From the NCBI GenBank assembly GCA_024244705.1, contig JAAEOK010000081.1:1-64000 (forward strand): a stretch of DNA of 64,000 nucleotides, in the 5' to 3' direction. Every line of letters begins with the position of its first letter. Position 1 is the first letter of the stretch. The stretch comes from Alphaproteobacteria bacterium (lineage in GTDB: Bacteria > Pseudomonadota > Alphaproteobacteria > JAAEOK01). Below are positions 16,370-23,493 of this stretch, one piece after another. The notes beneath the pieces are model-generated. The model was not told the DNA's origin and ran no database searches. It saw nothing but the letters and a program-made list of their open reading frames with translations. Both the position numbers and the translations under genes were made by a program.

Positions 16370-17607
16370 AAATCGCCGGCTTTGCGCTGCTGATGGTGGT
16401 CGCCCTGGATGTCATGAGCCAGGGCCTAGTCATTCCCATCCTCAACACGATCATCATGGACCCGGCCCAGGACCTGTTGCCGGCCGATACGACGGTGGCC
16501 GTTCGCCAGTTCGACTTCGGCCTCGCCATGGGGATCTTCTTCTTGTGCTGGTTCCTCGGTGCCGCCTATATCTCGAAGATCTCGGATTTCATTGGCCGCA
16601 AGGAAGGCATCCTGATCTGCCTTTCGGGCAACCTGCTGGGCTATATCCTGACCATCGCGGCCCTCGAGGTGGACAGCCTCGCGTTGTTGCTGGTCGCGCG
16701 CGCGGTCACCGGCTTTACCGCCGGGAACCAGCCGATCGCCCAGGCCGCCCTCGTCGACATCAGCGAAAACGAACAACAAAAGGCACGTTTCATGGGCCTC
16801 GTGGTCATGGCCATAAGCGTCGGTCTGGTCGCGGGGCCGCTGATCGGCGGTTTGCTGTCGGACGCGGACCTGCTCGGCGAGTTCGCCTCGCTCGAACTGC
16901 CGTTCTATTGTGCCGCCCTGTTGGTGGTCGTCAATATGACCCTGATCATCGTTTTCTTTCACAACCAGAAGAGAGAGCGGCGGCCCTTCAAAATCCGGCC
17001 CCTGGAGGTCTTTCTGACGCTGTGGACCGCCGCCAAGCGGCCGACGGTTCTCAAGCTTTCCCTTGTCTTCTTCTTTGCCCAACTCGCGTTGAACAGCTTC
17101 TACGTGTTCATGGACAATTACTTCTACAGCCGGTTTCAGTTCGACACCCTGCAGAACGCCCTCTCCTTGATCGTCATGGGTGCCGGTCTCGGCCTGGCCA
17201 GCGCCTTTCTGGTCGCGCCGATCAATGCGCGCTTCGACAAGACGCAAACTATCATCGTCAGTCTCGCGGTCATGGCGGTTGCGGCGGCGCTTTCGATCGT
17301 CAATCCGTCGCCCTTCTTGGCCTATGTCCTGATCATCTTGTTCATCGTCCCCTTCGCGGTCTACTACCCGACCGCGCTGACGATGTTCTCGGCCGCCGTC
17401 GACGACAGCGAGCAGGGCTGGGTCATGGGCGTGACGGTGGCGCTTTACACCCTTGGTGCCGGCATCGTCTCCGTGATCGGCGGCGAAATGATGTCGATCG
17501 ATATCCACTTGCCGTTCGTCATTTCGATGGCCAGCTTGATCCTCGCCCTGGTCCTGGTCTTCACCCTGTGGCGCGGCGGCGATATCCGCGCCCTGGATCA
17601 GCGGTGA
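16366..17607 (+). CDS. MFS transporter (DHA1-like)
   Basis: A 413-residue major facilitator protein with about 12 hydrophobic segments. It shows VMSQGLVIPILNTII in helix 1, 'ISDFIGRKEG' (motif A, D..GR) after helix 2, TGFTAGNQPIAQAALVD in helix 4 and VGLVAGPLIGGLLSD in helix 5. Substrate unknown; the 'G..P.AQA..VD' pattern is usual for exporters. The start given is the first available start codon in the frame, a GTG. The better ribosome site belongs to an ATG at 16331 in another frame, so the N-terminus is uncertain by about 12 residues. It is 134 bases downstream of the DHA2-type gene and converges with an SDR gene. Confidence 0.8.
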   Translation: MKIAGFALLMVVALDVMSQGLVIPILNTIIMDPAQDLLPADTTVAVRQFDFGLAMGIFFLCWFLGAAYISKISDFIGRKEGILICLSGNLLGYILTIAALEVDSLALLLVARAVTGFTAGNQPIAQAALVDISENEQQKARFMGLVVMAISVGLVAGPLIGGLLSDADLLGEFASLELPFYCAALLVVVNMTLIIVFFHNQKRERRPFKIRPLEVFLTLWTAAKRPTVLKLSLVFFFAQLALNSFYVFMDNYFYSRFQFDTLQNALSLIVMGAGLGLASAFLVAPINARFDKTQTIIVSLAVMAVAAALSIVNPSPFLAYVLIILFIVPFAVYYPTALTMFSAAVDDSEQGWVMGVTVALYTLGAGIVSVIGGEMMSIDIHLPFVISMASLILALVLVFTLWRGGDIRALDQR

Positions 17608-17660
17608 ACCACCGGATTGGGGTCTCGAATCGGGGTGCCGAATCGGCCTTCGAATAGCGC

Positions 17661-18446
17661 TTATTCGAGACCGTGCTCGCGGCACAGAATGTGCGATGCC
17701 ATGCCGCCGTCGGCGGTCAGGTTGGCGCCGCGTAGCCATGCCGCGCCGTCGGATTGCAGGAAGGCCACGATCGGCGCGATGTCGGCCGGGCGGCCGGGCC
17801 GATCCATCAGCGCCATGACGCGCGCCGCCCGATCGCCGAGGGAGTCGAGGAAATCGGCCAGGATCGGCGTCTCCACCGGACCCGGGCTGATTGCATTCAT
17901 GCGAATGCCGCGGTCGCGCCACGTCCACCTATGCCGCATCGTCCACACGACGATCGCTTCCTTCGAGAGAAAATAGCTGCGCGCGCCGGTGACATCGTGG
18001 GTCGCGCAAAAGGCGGCGAGGGCATCGAAATCATCCACCGCTTCGAGGGCGTCGATGGTTTCGATGGAATCGGCCCAGCCGCTGCCGGCGAGTGACGCCA
18101 GGTTGGTGATCGCGGCGCCGTCGGCGAACTTTTCGACGAGGCCATAGGTCAGCCTTTTGAGGCCGAGCACGTTGACCCTCAGCACCTGTTCGGGAGGGAA
18201 GGTGGGCGGCAGTCCGGCAATGTTGCACAGGCCGTCGAGCGCGGTTGGCAGCGCGGCGGCAAGTTCGTCGATCGATTCCGGGTCGGAGAGGTCGGCGAGG
18301 AAGAACTCATCGACGGCCTCCGCTTGAGTGAGATCGACACCGATCACGGCGGCGCCCTGGCGCTTGAGTTCCGCCGCCGTTGCGGCGCCGATGCCCGACG
18401 CGGCGCCGGTCACGACAATGGTCTTTCCGGCCAACATGTCTGTCAT
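17661..18446 (-). CDS. SDR oxidoreductase, coniferyl-alcohol / 3-alpha-hydroxysteroid dehydrogenase-like
   Basis: A 261-residue short-chain dehydrogenase. The Rossmann motif TGAASGIG lies at residues 13-20, the conserved NIAG-like segment near residue 75, Ser118 in NLASLAG, and the catalytic Tyr158/Lys162 in SYFLSK. The short strand with Asp at about residue 38 (GVDL) favours NAD over NADP. The long insertion between the catalytic Ser and Tyr (residues 119-155, with IETIDALEAVDDFDALAAF) is typical of coniferyl-alcohol dehydrogenase and 3-alpha-hydroxysteroid dehydrogenase/carbonyl reductase SDRs. The exact substrate is not determined. It stands alone and converges with the MFS gene. Confidence 0.8.
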   Translation of the reverse strand: MTDMLAGKTIVVTGAASGIGAATAAELKRQGAAVIGVDLTQAEAVDEFFLADLSDPESIDELAAALPTALDGLCNIAGLPPTFPPEQVLRVNVLGLKRLTYGLVEKFADGAAITNLASLAGSGWADSIETIDALEAVDDFDALAAFCATHDVTGARSYFLSKEAIVVWTMRHRWTWRDRGIRMNAISPGPVETPILADFLDSLGDRAARVMALMDRPGRPADIAPIVAFLQSDGAAWLRGANLTADGGMASHILCREHGLE

Positions 18447-18617
18447 GGGTTTCGGCTTCGTTCCGGTCCCGGCATCTTATAGCAACAGACCGGGCCGGTC
18501 GGCGGGGGATTTGGGGCGGCGGCGCGTCGGCCTCCTCCATTCGCGTTCTGTCCAAGAATTGGACCTATTTCGCAGCCCGGAAGGGAAGCGAGAACGGCTG
18601 TTTTCTGCCGTTTTCAA

Positions 18618-18649
18618 TTTTCCACAGACTTATCCCCACTTGTGGGTAA
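18618..18649. promoter_or_regulatory. Cluster of three DnaA-box-like 9-mers
   Basis: Three sequences close to the DnaA box TTATCCACA occur in 32 bases: TTTTCCACA (18618-18626), TTATCCCCA (18630-18638) and, on the other strand, TTACCCACA (18641-18649). Each differs at one position. They lie in the 363-base spacer between the SDR gene and the YbjN gene. They may bind DnaA as a regulatory or replication-linked site, or be chance; origin status is not established. Confidence 0.35.
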
Positions 18650-18661
18650 CTGGTCATACTT

Positions 18662-18753
18662 CCTACTATATGTTGTGATTTAGGCCTTGCGGCGGAGTCG
18701 CCATTTTGGCAGGCTACATTTTGTAGTAGGTCATTCGTGTGAATCTACTACAT
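18662..18753. repeat. CTACTA-type repeats upstream of the YbjN gene
   Basis: The spacer holds CCTACTATATG (18662-18672), TTGTAGTAG (18721-18729) and CTACTACAT (18745-18753). The last two form an inverted repeat with eight of nine paired positions around a 15-base loop, about 57 bases before the ATG at 18810. This looks like an operator or a hairpin in the leader. No regulator gene is adjacent. Confidence 0.35.
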
Positions 18754-18809
18754 GCTGATTCGGAGACGATGGGGGTCGAGCCGAATCGGTGCCAAGAGGG
18801 GGATACTCC

Positions 18810-19310
18810 ATGTCGTTGGCAAGCTCCACCTACACCGTAGCCGCCAACCCGCTGGACATCATCGAGGAAATCGTCAGTGCGAACGAGTGGACCTTCGACC
18901 GCACGAGCGAAGACGAAATGGTTGTCGACTTCCCCGGGCAGTGGTGCGGCTACAATCTCCATTTCTCGTGGCACAGTGAATTCGGCGCCATGCATTTTTC
19001 GTGCGTGCTCGATATGAAGGTGCCGAAAAATAGGATGCCCGCCGTGTTCGAACTGCTGTGCCTTATCAACGGGCGCATGTGGCTGGGGCATTTTGACCTG
19101 TCGACCCAGGAGCGCCTGCCGATCTTTCGTCACACGGCGCTTTACCGCGGTTCGAACGGCGCCAGCGTCGAACAGCTCGAGGACCTTGTCGATATCGCTC
19201 TCACCGAATGCGAGCGCTTCTACCCCGCATTCCAGTTCGTGATCTGGGGCGGCAAGGGTTCCATGGAGGCGATCGCGGCGGCAATGTTGGACACCGTCGG
19301 CGAGGCCTGA
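18810..19310 (+). CDS. YbjN-domain protein
   Basis: A 166-residue cytosolic protein matching the YbjN family: ANPLDIIEEIVSANEWTFDR at residues 12-31 (the 'P...LE.I....W.F.R' opening), then alternating strands (NLHFSWHSEFGAMHFSCVLDM), and a helix FELLCLINGRMWLGHFDL typical of the type III chaperone-like fold. YbjN proteins are linked in E. coli to motility and stress responses; the molecular role is unclear. The ATG at 18810 is chosen because AAGAGGGGG lies 6-14 bases upstream; an earlier GTG (18789) overlaps that ribosome site. It is followed directly by a hairpin-like repeat. Confidence 0.85.
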   Translation: MSLASSTYTVAANPLDIIEEIVSANEWTFDRTSEDEMVVDFPGQWCGYNLHFSWHSEFGAMHFSCVLDMKVPKNRMPAVFELLCLINGRMWLGHFDLSTQERLPIFRHTALYRGSNGASVEQLEDLVDIALTECERFYPAFQFVIWGGKGSMEAIAAAMLDTVGEA

Positions 19311-19312
19311 GC

Positions 19313-19584
19313 TAGAGCCCTTTCTATGAACTCCGAGTCAATTCTGTTTCGCATCTGGCGCGCCGGTCCACCAGGAAGCGCGCGCAGCGCGATGCCGAGG
19401 CATCGGGCAAGCGTGCTGACGCCGTGGTCGGCCGCCGGATGGAAACCCAACGGGACGGGCGGTTTTGGCCGCCGGGGGCGTCGCTCGTCGCTCGATATGT
19501 TTCGGCATGTCGTCGCTCTTCGCTCCTGCCCGACGGCCAAAACCGCTCCGTCAGAATGGCTCCGAGTTCACAGAAAGGGCTCTA
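19313..19584. repeat. 272-bp palindromic repeat element (MITE-like) before proC
   Basis: The ends are inverted repeats of about 33 bases: the left begins TAGAGCCCTTTCT (19313) and the right ends AGAAAGGGCTCTA (19584), with only a few mismatches (left 19313-19346, right 19552-19584). A second inverted pair lies inside: 19454-19471 (GACGGGCGGTTTTGGCCG) against 19534-19552. On the right the outer and inner arms touch; on the left about 107 bases separate them. So the element is a long hairpin with an insertion in one arm. The loop has GTCGCTC repeats. No transposase is encoded. It resembles a miniature inverted-repeat or REP-type element. Confidence 0.6.
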
Positions 19585-19606
19585 AAGCATCTAGGGAGGT
19601 CCGAGC

Positions 19607-20425
19607 GTGAAGGACACGTCGCTGCTTCTGGTCGGGTGCGGCAAGATGGGCGGCGCCATGCTTGCCGGATGGCTCGCCGAGGGTCTGTCGCCCAAGCGCG
19701 TGGGCATTGTCGAACCCGCATTCGCCGCCGGCACCGTGGCTCTGCCCCACAGGGATTTCGTCGCCGTCGCCGAGCCGCAATCGCTGCCCGCGGATTTTCG
19801 GCCCGATGTCATCGTCCTCGCCGTCAAGCCGCAGGTGATGGCGTGGGTTGCCCCTGACTACCGCCGTTATGCGGTGCCGGAGACGGTGTTTCTGTCGATC
19901 GCCGCGGGACAGACGCTGGCCGGTCTCGCCGCCCATCTCGGCGACGGGGCGGCGATCGTGCGCATCATGCCCAATACGCCGGCAGCCGTCGGCCGCGGCA
20001 TCACCGTCGGCTGCGCCAATCCGAATGTGAGCGAAGCCCAAAGGCAGCTGTGCGAACAATTGATGTCGGCGGTGGGCGAGGTCGACTGGGTCGAGGACGA
20101 AGGGCTTCTCGATGCGGTGACCGGCGTCTCCGGTAGCGGTCCGGCCTATGTCTTCGCGTTGATCGAATGCCTGGCCGTCGCCGGGATCGAAGCGGGCCTG
20201 CCCGAGGATCTCGCCATGAAATTGGCACGGGCCACGGTGACGGGTGCCGGCGAATTGGTCCACGTCACCGGCGAACACCCGGCGGTGCTGCGTCAGAACG
20301 TGACCAGCCCCATGGGCACCACGGCGGCGGCGCTCGATGTGCTGCTGGCCGAAGACGCGTTGCAGCCGTTGATCACCCGCACCGTCGCCGCCGCCACCCG
20401 GCGTTCGCGCGAACTCGCCGAATGA
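19607..20425 (+). CDS. proC: Pyrroline-5-carboxylate reductase
   Basis: A 272-residue NAD(P)H-dependent enzyme that reduces 1-pyrroline-5-carboxylate to L-proline, the last step of proline synthesis in the cytosol. The N-terminal Rossmann fold begins LLLVGCGKMGGAML (residues 6-19). The conserved 'VAAGQTLAGL' and 'RIMPNTPAAVGRGITVG' follow, and the dimerisation domain carries AVTGVSGSGPAYVFALIE and VTSPMGTTAAAL. Length is normal for ProC. The start is GTG with GGGAGG upstream. It overlaps the YbaK-type gene by four bases (ATGA), so the two are coupled. Confidence 0.95.
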   Translation: MKDTSLLLVGCGKMGGAMLAGWLAEGLSPKRVGIVEPAFAAGTVALPHRDFVAVAEPQSLPADFRPDVIVLAVKPQVMAWVAPDYRRYAVPETVFLSIAAGQTLAGLAAHLGDGAAIVRIMPNTPAAVGRGITVGCANPNVSEAQRQLCEQLMSAVGEVDWVEDEGLLDAVTGVSGSGPAYVFALIECLAVAGIEAGLPEDLAMKLARATVTGAGELVHVTGEHPAVLRQNVTSPMGTTAAALDVLLAEDALQPLITRTVAAATRRSRELAE

Positions 20426-20904
20426 GCGACGGGAAACTTCCGTCGAGCGCGCAGCGGGTCCAGGACGCGCTCGCGGAGAAGGGTTTCGCCAACCGGGTGG
20501 TGGTCATGCCGGCGACGACCCGAACCGCGGCCGAGGCCGCGTCGGCCTGCGGCTGCTCGGTCGCCCAAATCGCCAAATCGCTGATCTTTCGCGCCAAGTC
20601 ATCGGACCGCCCGGTCCTCGTCATCACCAGCGGCGCCAACCGCGTCAACGAGAAACGGGTCGCCGAAGCGCTCGGCGAGAAACTCGGGCGCGCCGACGCC
20701 GATTTTGTTCGCGAACGGACCGGATTTGCCATCGGCGGTGTCGCGCCGATCGGGCATGGCGGGCCGGTCGTCGTCTTCATCGACCGCGACCTTATGGCCT
20801 TCGACGAGATCTGGGCCGCCGCCGGCACGCCCTCGGCGGTGTTCAAGCTGACCCCCGACGACCTCGTCGCCATGACCGGCGGCGCAATCATCGACATCAC
20901 CTAG
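20422..20904 (+). CDS. YbaK/ProX-type aminoacyl-tRNA deacylase
   Basis: A 160-residue single-domain trans-editing protein of the YbaK/EbsC/ProX family. These free-standing deacylases remove mischarged amino acids (Ala or Cys) from tRNA(Pro) and similar tRNAs. Visible features are SAQRVQDALAEKGF, the segment 'CGCSVAQIAKSLIFRA' containing the conserved Lys of the active site, and the C-terminal 'GIGGVAP.GH' equivalent (FAIGGVAPIGHGGP). It shares a four-base start/stop overlap with proC, a biologically sensible link between proline synthesis and prolyl-tRNA quality control. Which mischarged tRNA it clears cannot be decided from sequence alone. Confidence 0.88.
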   Translation: MSDGKLPSSAQRVQDALAEKGFANRVVVMPATTRTAAEAASACGCSVAQIAKSLIFRAKSSDRPVLVITSGANRVNEKRVAEALGEKLGRADADFVRERTGFAIGGVAPIGHGGPVVVFIDRDLMAFDEIWAAAGTPSAVFKLTPDDLVAMTGGAIIDIT

Positions 20905-20970
20905 CGCGGCTCCTGCGCCGAAGGCAAAAATCGGCTATAATGGTGCCCGATTGGCTCGGGAGGGACCGCT

Positions 20971-21624
20971 ATGGCACAGAAGAAGGCGCCGAAGAAGAAA
21001 TCGACCGCCCGCAAGGCGGGCCCCGGTCCACGGGAGCGCGCTATTGGGGCGGCCATGGTCCTGGCCGAAACCCAGGGCTGGAGCCGGGTCACCCTGGCCG
21101 ATATCGCCGATGAAGCGGGGATGTCTCTGGCCGAGATATATGTGGTGTTTCCGTCGAAGGCGGCGATTCTGGCCGGCCTCTCGCATCATATCGATGAAAT
21201 CGTGCTGGCCTCGGATTCCGGCGATCTGGCGTCGGAATCGGCCCGCGACCGGTTGTTCGACGTGCTCATGAGGCGTCTCGACGCGCTCGATGCCTACAAA
21301 CCGGCGCTGGCCAATGTCTTGCGCGATTGTTGCACCGATCCGGTGTCGCTGGCCTGCGCCGGCTGCGGCGTCCGGCGTTCGATGGCCTGGATGCTGGAAG
21401 CGGCCGGCCTGTCGAGCGCCGGTTTGCGGGGCCGGCTTCGGGTCAAGGGGCTTTCGGTGCTGTGGCTTTTGACCCTCCGCACCTGGTTCCGCGACGACAG
21501 TCCGGACATGGCGAAGACGATGGCGGTGCTCGACCGCAACTTGGGCCGGGTCGACGCGGCGATCGGCCGTTGTCGCCGCCGGCGGAGTGACGACGAGGCG
21601 GCGACCGCCGCCACCGCCACCTAG
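20971..21624 (+). CDS. TetR-family transcriptional regulator
   Basis: A 217-residue regulator with a Lys-rich N-terminus (AQKKAPKKKSTARK), then a TetR helix-turn-helix at about residues 22-68 (VTLADIADEAGMSLAEIYVVFPSKAAILAGL). The ligand domain has an unusual Cys cluster, RDCCTDPVSLACAGCGVRR, that might bind metal or sense thiols; this is inference. A perfect TATAAT hexamer lies at 20936-20941, 30 bases before the ATG, but with no good -35. The phasin gene follows on the same strand after 144 bases, though the operators found there look like PhaR rather than TetR sites. Confidence 0.85.
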   Translation: MAQKKAPKKKSTARKAGPGPRERAIGAAMVLAETQGWSRVTLADIADEAGMSLAEIYVVFPSKAAILAGLSHHIDEIVLASDSGDLASESARDRLFDVLMRRLDALDAYKPALANVLRDCCTDPVSLACAGCGVRRSMAWMLEAAGLSSAGLRGRLRVKGLSVLWLLTLRTWFRDDSPDMAKTMAVLDRNLGRVDAAIGRCRRRRSDDEAATAATAT

Positions 21625-21668
21625 ATCACCGACTGGCAGCAATTCACGCCTGCGACAACCTGTCGCAT

Positions 21669-21745
21669 ATTGTGCACTGCAACATTTTATTGACGATCGG
21701 TCCTCCAGGGGGCATATTCGCTGTAGAAATTGTGCACTGCAACAT
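21669..21745 (+). promoter_or_regulatory. Two identical PhaR-like operators flanking a phasin promoter
   Basis: The 17-mer ATTGTGCACTGCAACAT occurs twice, at 21669-21685 and 21729-21745, exactly 60 bases apart. TTGCAGTGCA-type sequences are the known targets of PhaR, the polyhydroxyalkanoate-responsive repressor of phasin genes in alphaproteobacteria. Between the copies is a plausible promoter: TTGACG at 21690-21695, 17 bases, then CATATT at 21713-21718. One operator abuts the -35 and the other lies in the leader. Confidence 0.65.
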
Positions 21746-21768
21746 AGTTGCAATACTGGAGATTTGAA

Positions 21769-22218
21769 ATGGCAAAAACCACGAATGGCGCGTTTGGCGA
21801 ATTCCCCTTCGCAACCGCCGATTTCACCAAAGTTTGGGGCGACTTCAAGGTCCCCAGCTTTGACATTGACGTGTTCCTGGTAGCGCAGAAAAAGAATTTC
21901 GAAGCTGTCAGCGCGGCCAATAAGCTCGCGGCCGAGGGCCTGCAGACCGTCGCCCGGCGCCAGGCCGAGTTGGTTCAGGAGTCGGTCGACGCCTTCCAGA
22001 AGGCGTCACAGGAACTGATGGCGATCACCGAGGTTAACGACCGTGCCGCCAAGCAGGCCGAACTGACCAAGGTTGCGTTCGAGAAGAGCCTGGCCAACGC
22101 CAAGGAGCTTACCGACCTGGTCTCGAAGTCGACCCACGAGACCTTCGATGTCGTCAACAAGCGCGTTGTCGAGGGCATCGATGAGGTCAAGACCGCGATC
22201 AATGACCTCCACGCCTAA
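21769..22218 (+). CDS. Phasin (polyhydroxyalkanoate granule protein)
   Basis: A 149-residue phasin. The N-terminus (FGEFPFATADFTKVWGDFKVP) and the following long amphipathic helix (NFEAVSAANKLAAEGLQTVARRQAEL...) match phasin 2-type proteins, with heptad-like Ala/Glu/Val patterning through residue 140 and no membrane segment. Phasins coat PHA granules and control their size and number. The ATG at 21769 follows a GGAG site. Two identical PhaR-like operators upstream support the assignment. An intrinsic terminator closes the gene at 22243. PHA synthase genes are not in the window. Confidence 0.9.
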   Translation: MAKTTNGAFGEFPFATADFTKVWGDFKVPSFDIDVFLVAQKKNFEAVSAANKLAAEGLQTVARRQAELVQESVDAFQKASQELMAITEVNDRAAKQAELTKVAFEKSLANAKELTDLVSKSTHETFDVVNKRVVEGIDEVKTAINDLHA

Positions 22219-22242
22219 ACTCACGCTCAGGTGAGAAATTCG

Positions 22243-22268
22243 GGGCCGACCTTTGGGTCGGCCCTTTT
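22243..22268 (+). terminator. Intrinsic terminator after the phasin gene
   Basis: GGGCCGACC (22243-22251) pairs perfectly with GGTCGGCCC (22256-22264) around a 4-base loop and is followed by TTTT. It lies 25 bases after the phasin stop codon. This is the clearest Rho-independent terminator in the window. Confidence 0.85.
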
Positions 22269-22323
22269 GTTTGCGGCCGGTCGGCTGGTGGGATATCGTC
22301 CGCCGCCGCAACGGGAGGCCGGC

Positions 22324-22662
22324 ATGCCCGAGATAACGTTCGACGATTTTCTCAAGGTCGACATCCGGGTCGGCACCATCATCAATGCCAGGCCGTTTCC
22401 CGAGGCGCGCAAACCCGCTTTCATTCTGGAGGTCGATTTCGGATCCGAGATCGGCGTCAAGAAATCGTCGGCTCAGATCACCGCGCATTACCGCCTGGAG
22501 ACCCTGGTCGGCCGGCAGGTCGCCGCCGTGGTCAACTTCCCGCCGCGGCAAATTGGCAAGATGATGTCGGAGGTCTTGGTCCTCGGATTTCCCGACGCCG
22601 ACGGCGAGGTCTGCATGGTCAGCGTCGACCCAGCGGTTCCCAACGGTGGCCGTCTCTACTGA
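22324..22662 (+). CDS. csaA: CsaA-type tRNA-binding domain protein
   Basis: A 112-residue protein formed by one OB-fold tRNA-binding domain: DFLKVDIRVGTI (the 'D..KVDIRVG.I' opening), then VDFGSEIGVKKSSAQIT, VVNFPPRQIGKMMSEVLVLG and a C-terminal V.P......G...Y. CsaA proteins are dimers with export-chaperone activity described in Bacillus and bind tRNA in vitro. The length and the terminal 'PNGGRLY' fit. The ATG at 22324 has GGGAGG nine bases upstream. It lies after a strong terminator, so it has its own promoter, not clearly visible. Confidence 0.9.
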   Translation: MPEITFDDFLKVDIRVGTIINARPFPEARKPAFILEVDFGSEIGVKKSSAQITAHYRLETLVGRQVAAVVNFPPRQIGKMMSEVLVLGFPDADGEVCMVSVDPAVPNGGRLY

Positions 22663-22784
22663 AAATCGCGACCGGGCAATGCTTACCCGCGACCGCCCAT
22701 CGCCGTGCCGTGAATGCGCCGAGCCGGCGGCGGCCGCGGTGGCCGGCGGGTCGCAGTCCTCGACCCGCACCGACCGGTCCACGG

Positions 22785-23420
22785 TTAATTCATGCGCCCC
22801 GTATTCGACAGGTGGATGTCCGCCAATTGGGTGTAGGACTTGTCGAGCGCGAGCTCGATCCCGGCGTCGGCACCGGTTCGCGTTGTACCGCTGGCCATCT
22901 CGGCAACATGGTACTCGAAGCCATGAGGCAGCTCGATGCGGGCCCGGTGCTCGGCGCCGGAGACCGGATTACGGATCGGCTCGGCGGTAATCTCGACCAC
23001 GCCCGGAATGCTCAGCTTGCCGGTCCGGCCATCGATATCGAGGTCGAAGCTGATCGGCGCCACGATCGGGTCGAGGAAGGTCGTGGTCATGGCCGAAAAC
23101 ACCGACCACATTGTCGTCATCGGTTCCGTGTTCTCGCCGCGCATGATCTTGAGCATGGCCTCGCGCTGGGCTTCGCTCGCGGTCTCGTCGACGATATGTT
23201 GGATGGTGCCGTCGCCCTCGTGGATGGCCTTGGGCCAGGACGCAATCATGGCGGCTCGCATGCCGTTGAGCGAGACGTCGCCGTATTGACCCTCATCGAT
23301 CCGGTAGCCGACCGCGGCGCGGCAATCGCCATAGGTCGGCAGGGCATTGAATTGGCACGGGCAGCCGTAGTCGCAATTGCAGTTGGCCAGCTCCTGACCC
23401 TTCACATACCACTCCGTCAT
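22785..23420 (-). CDS. DUF1326 protein
   Basis: A 211-residue protein of the DUF1326 family. Its hallmark is the N-terminal Cys cluster ELANCNCDYGCPCQF (Cys14, 16, 20, 22), which looks suited to metal or cluster binding; the family function is unknown. The rest is mixed alpha/beta, ending in a beta segment (RIELPHGFEYHVAEMASGTT) common to the family. The start is well supported: the transcript has GGAGG just before AAUAAG-AUG. It is adjacent to, and on the same strand as, the MocR regulator gene that ends 73 bases upstream of its start, so cotranscription is possible. Confidence 0.85.
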   Translation of the reverse strand: MTEWYVKGQELANCNCDYGCPCQFNALPTYGDCRAAVGYRIDEGQYGDVSLNGMRAAMIASWPKAIHEGDGTIQHIVDETASEAQREAMLKIMRGENTEPMTTMWSVFSAMTTTFLDPIVAPISFDLDIDGRTGKLSIPGVVEITAEPIRNPVSGAEHRARIELPHGFEYHVAEMASGTTRTGADAGIELALDKSYTQLADIHLSNTGRMN

Positions 23421-23493
23421 CTTATTCCTCCATTTTTCTCTTGTTAGAGGCCCACTCGCGACGTTGGAAGATTAGCCCAACGGCGTCACCGAC

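Noticed and set aside
19326-19610. Short frame within the hairpin element before proC
   Set aside because: The sequence is explained by the inverted repeats; the frame has no ribosome site and runs into proC.
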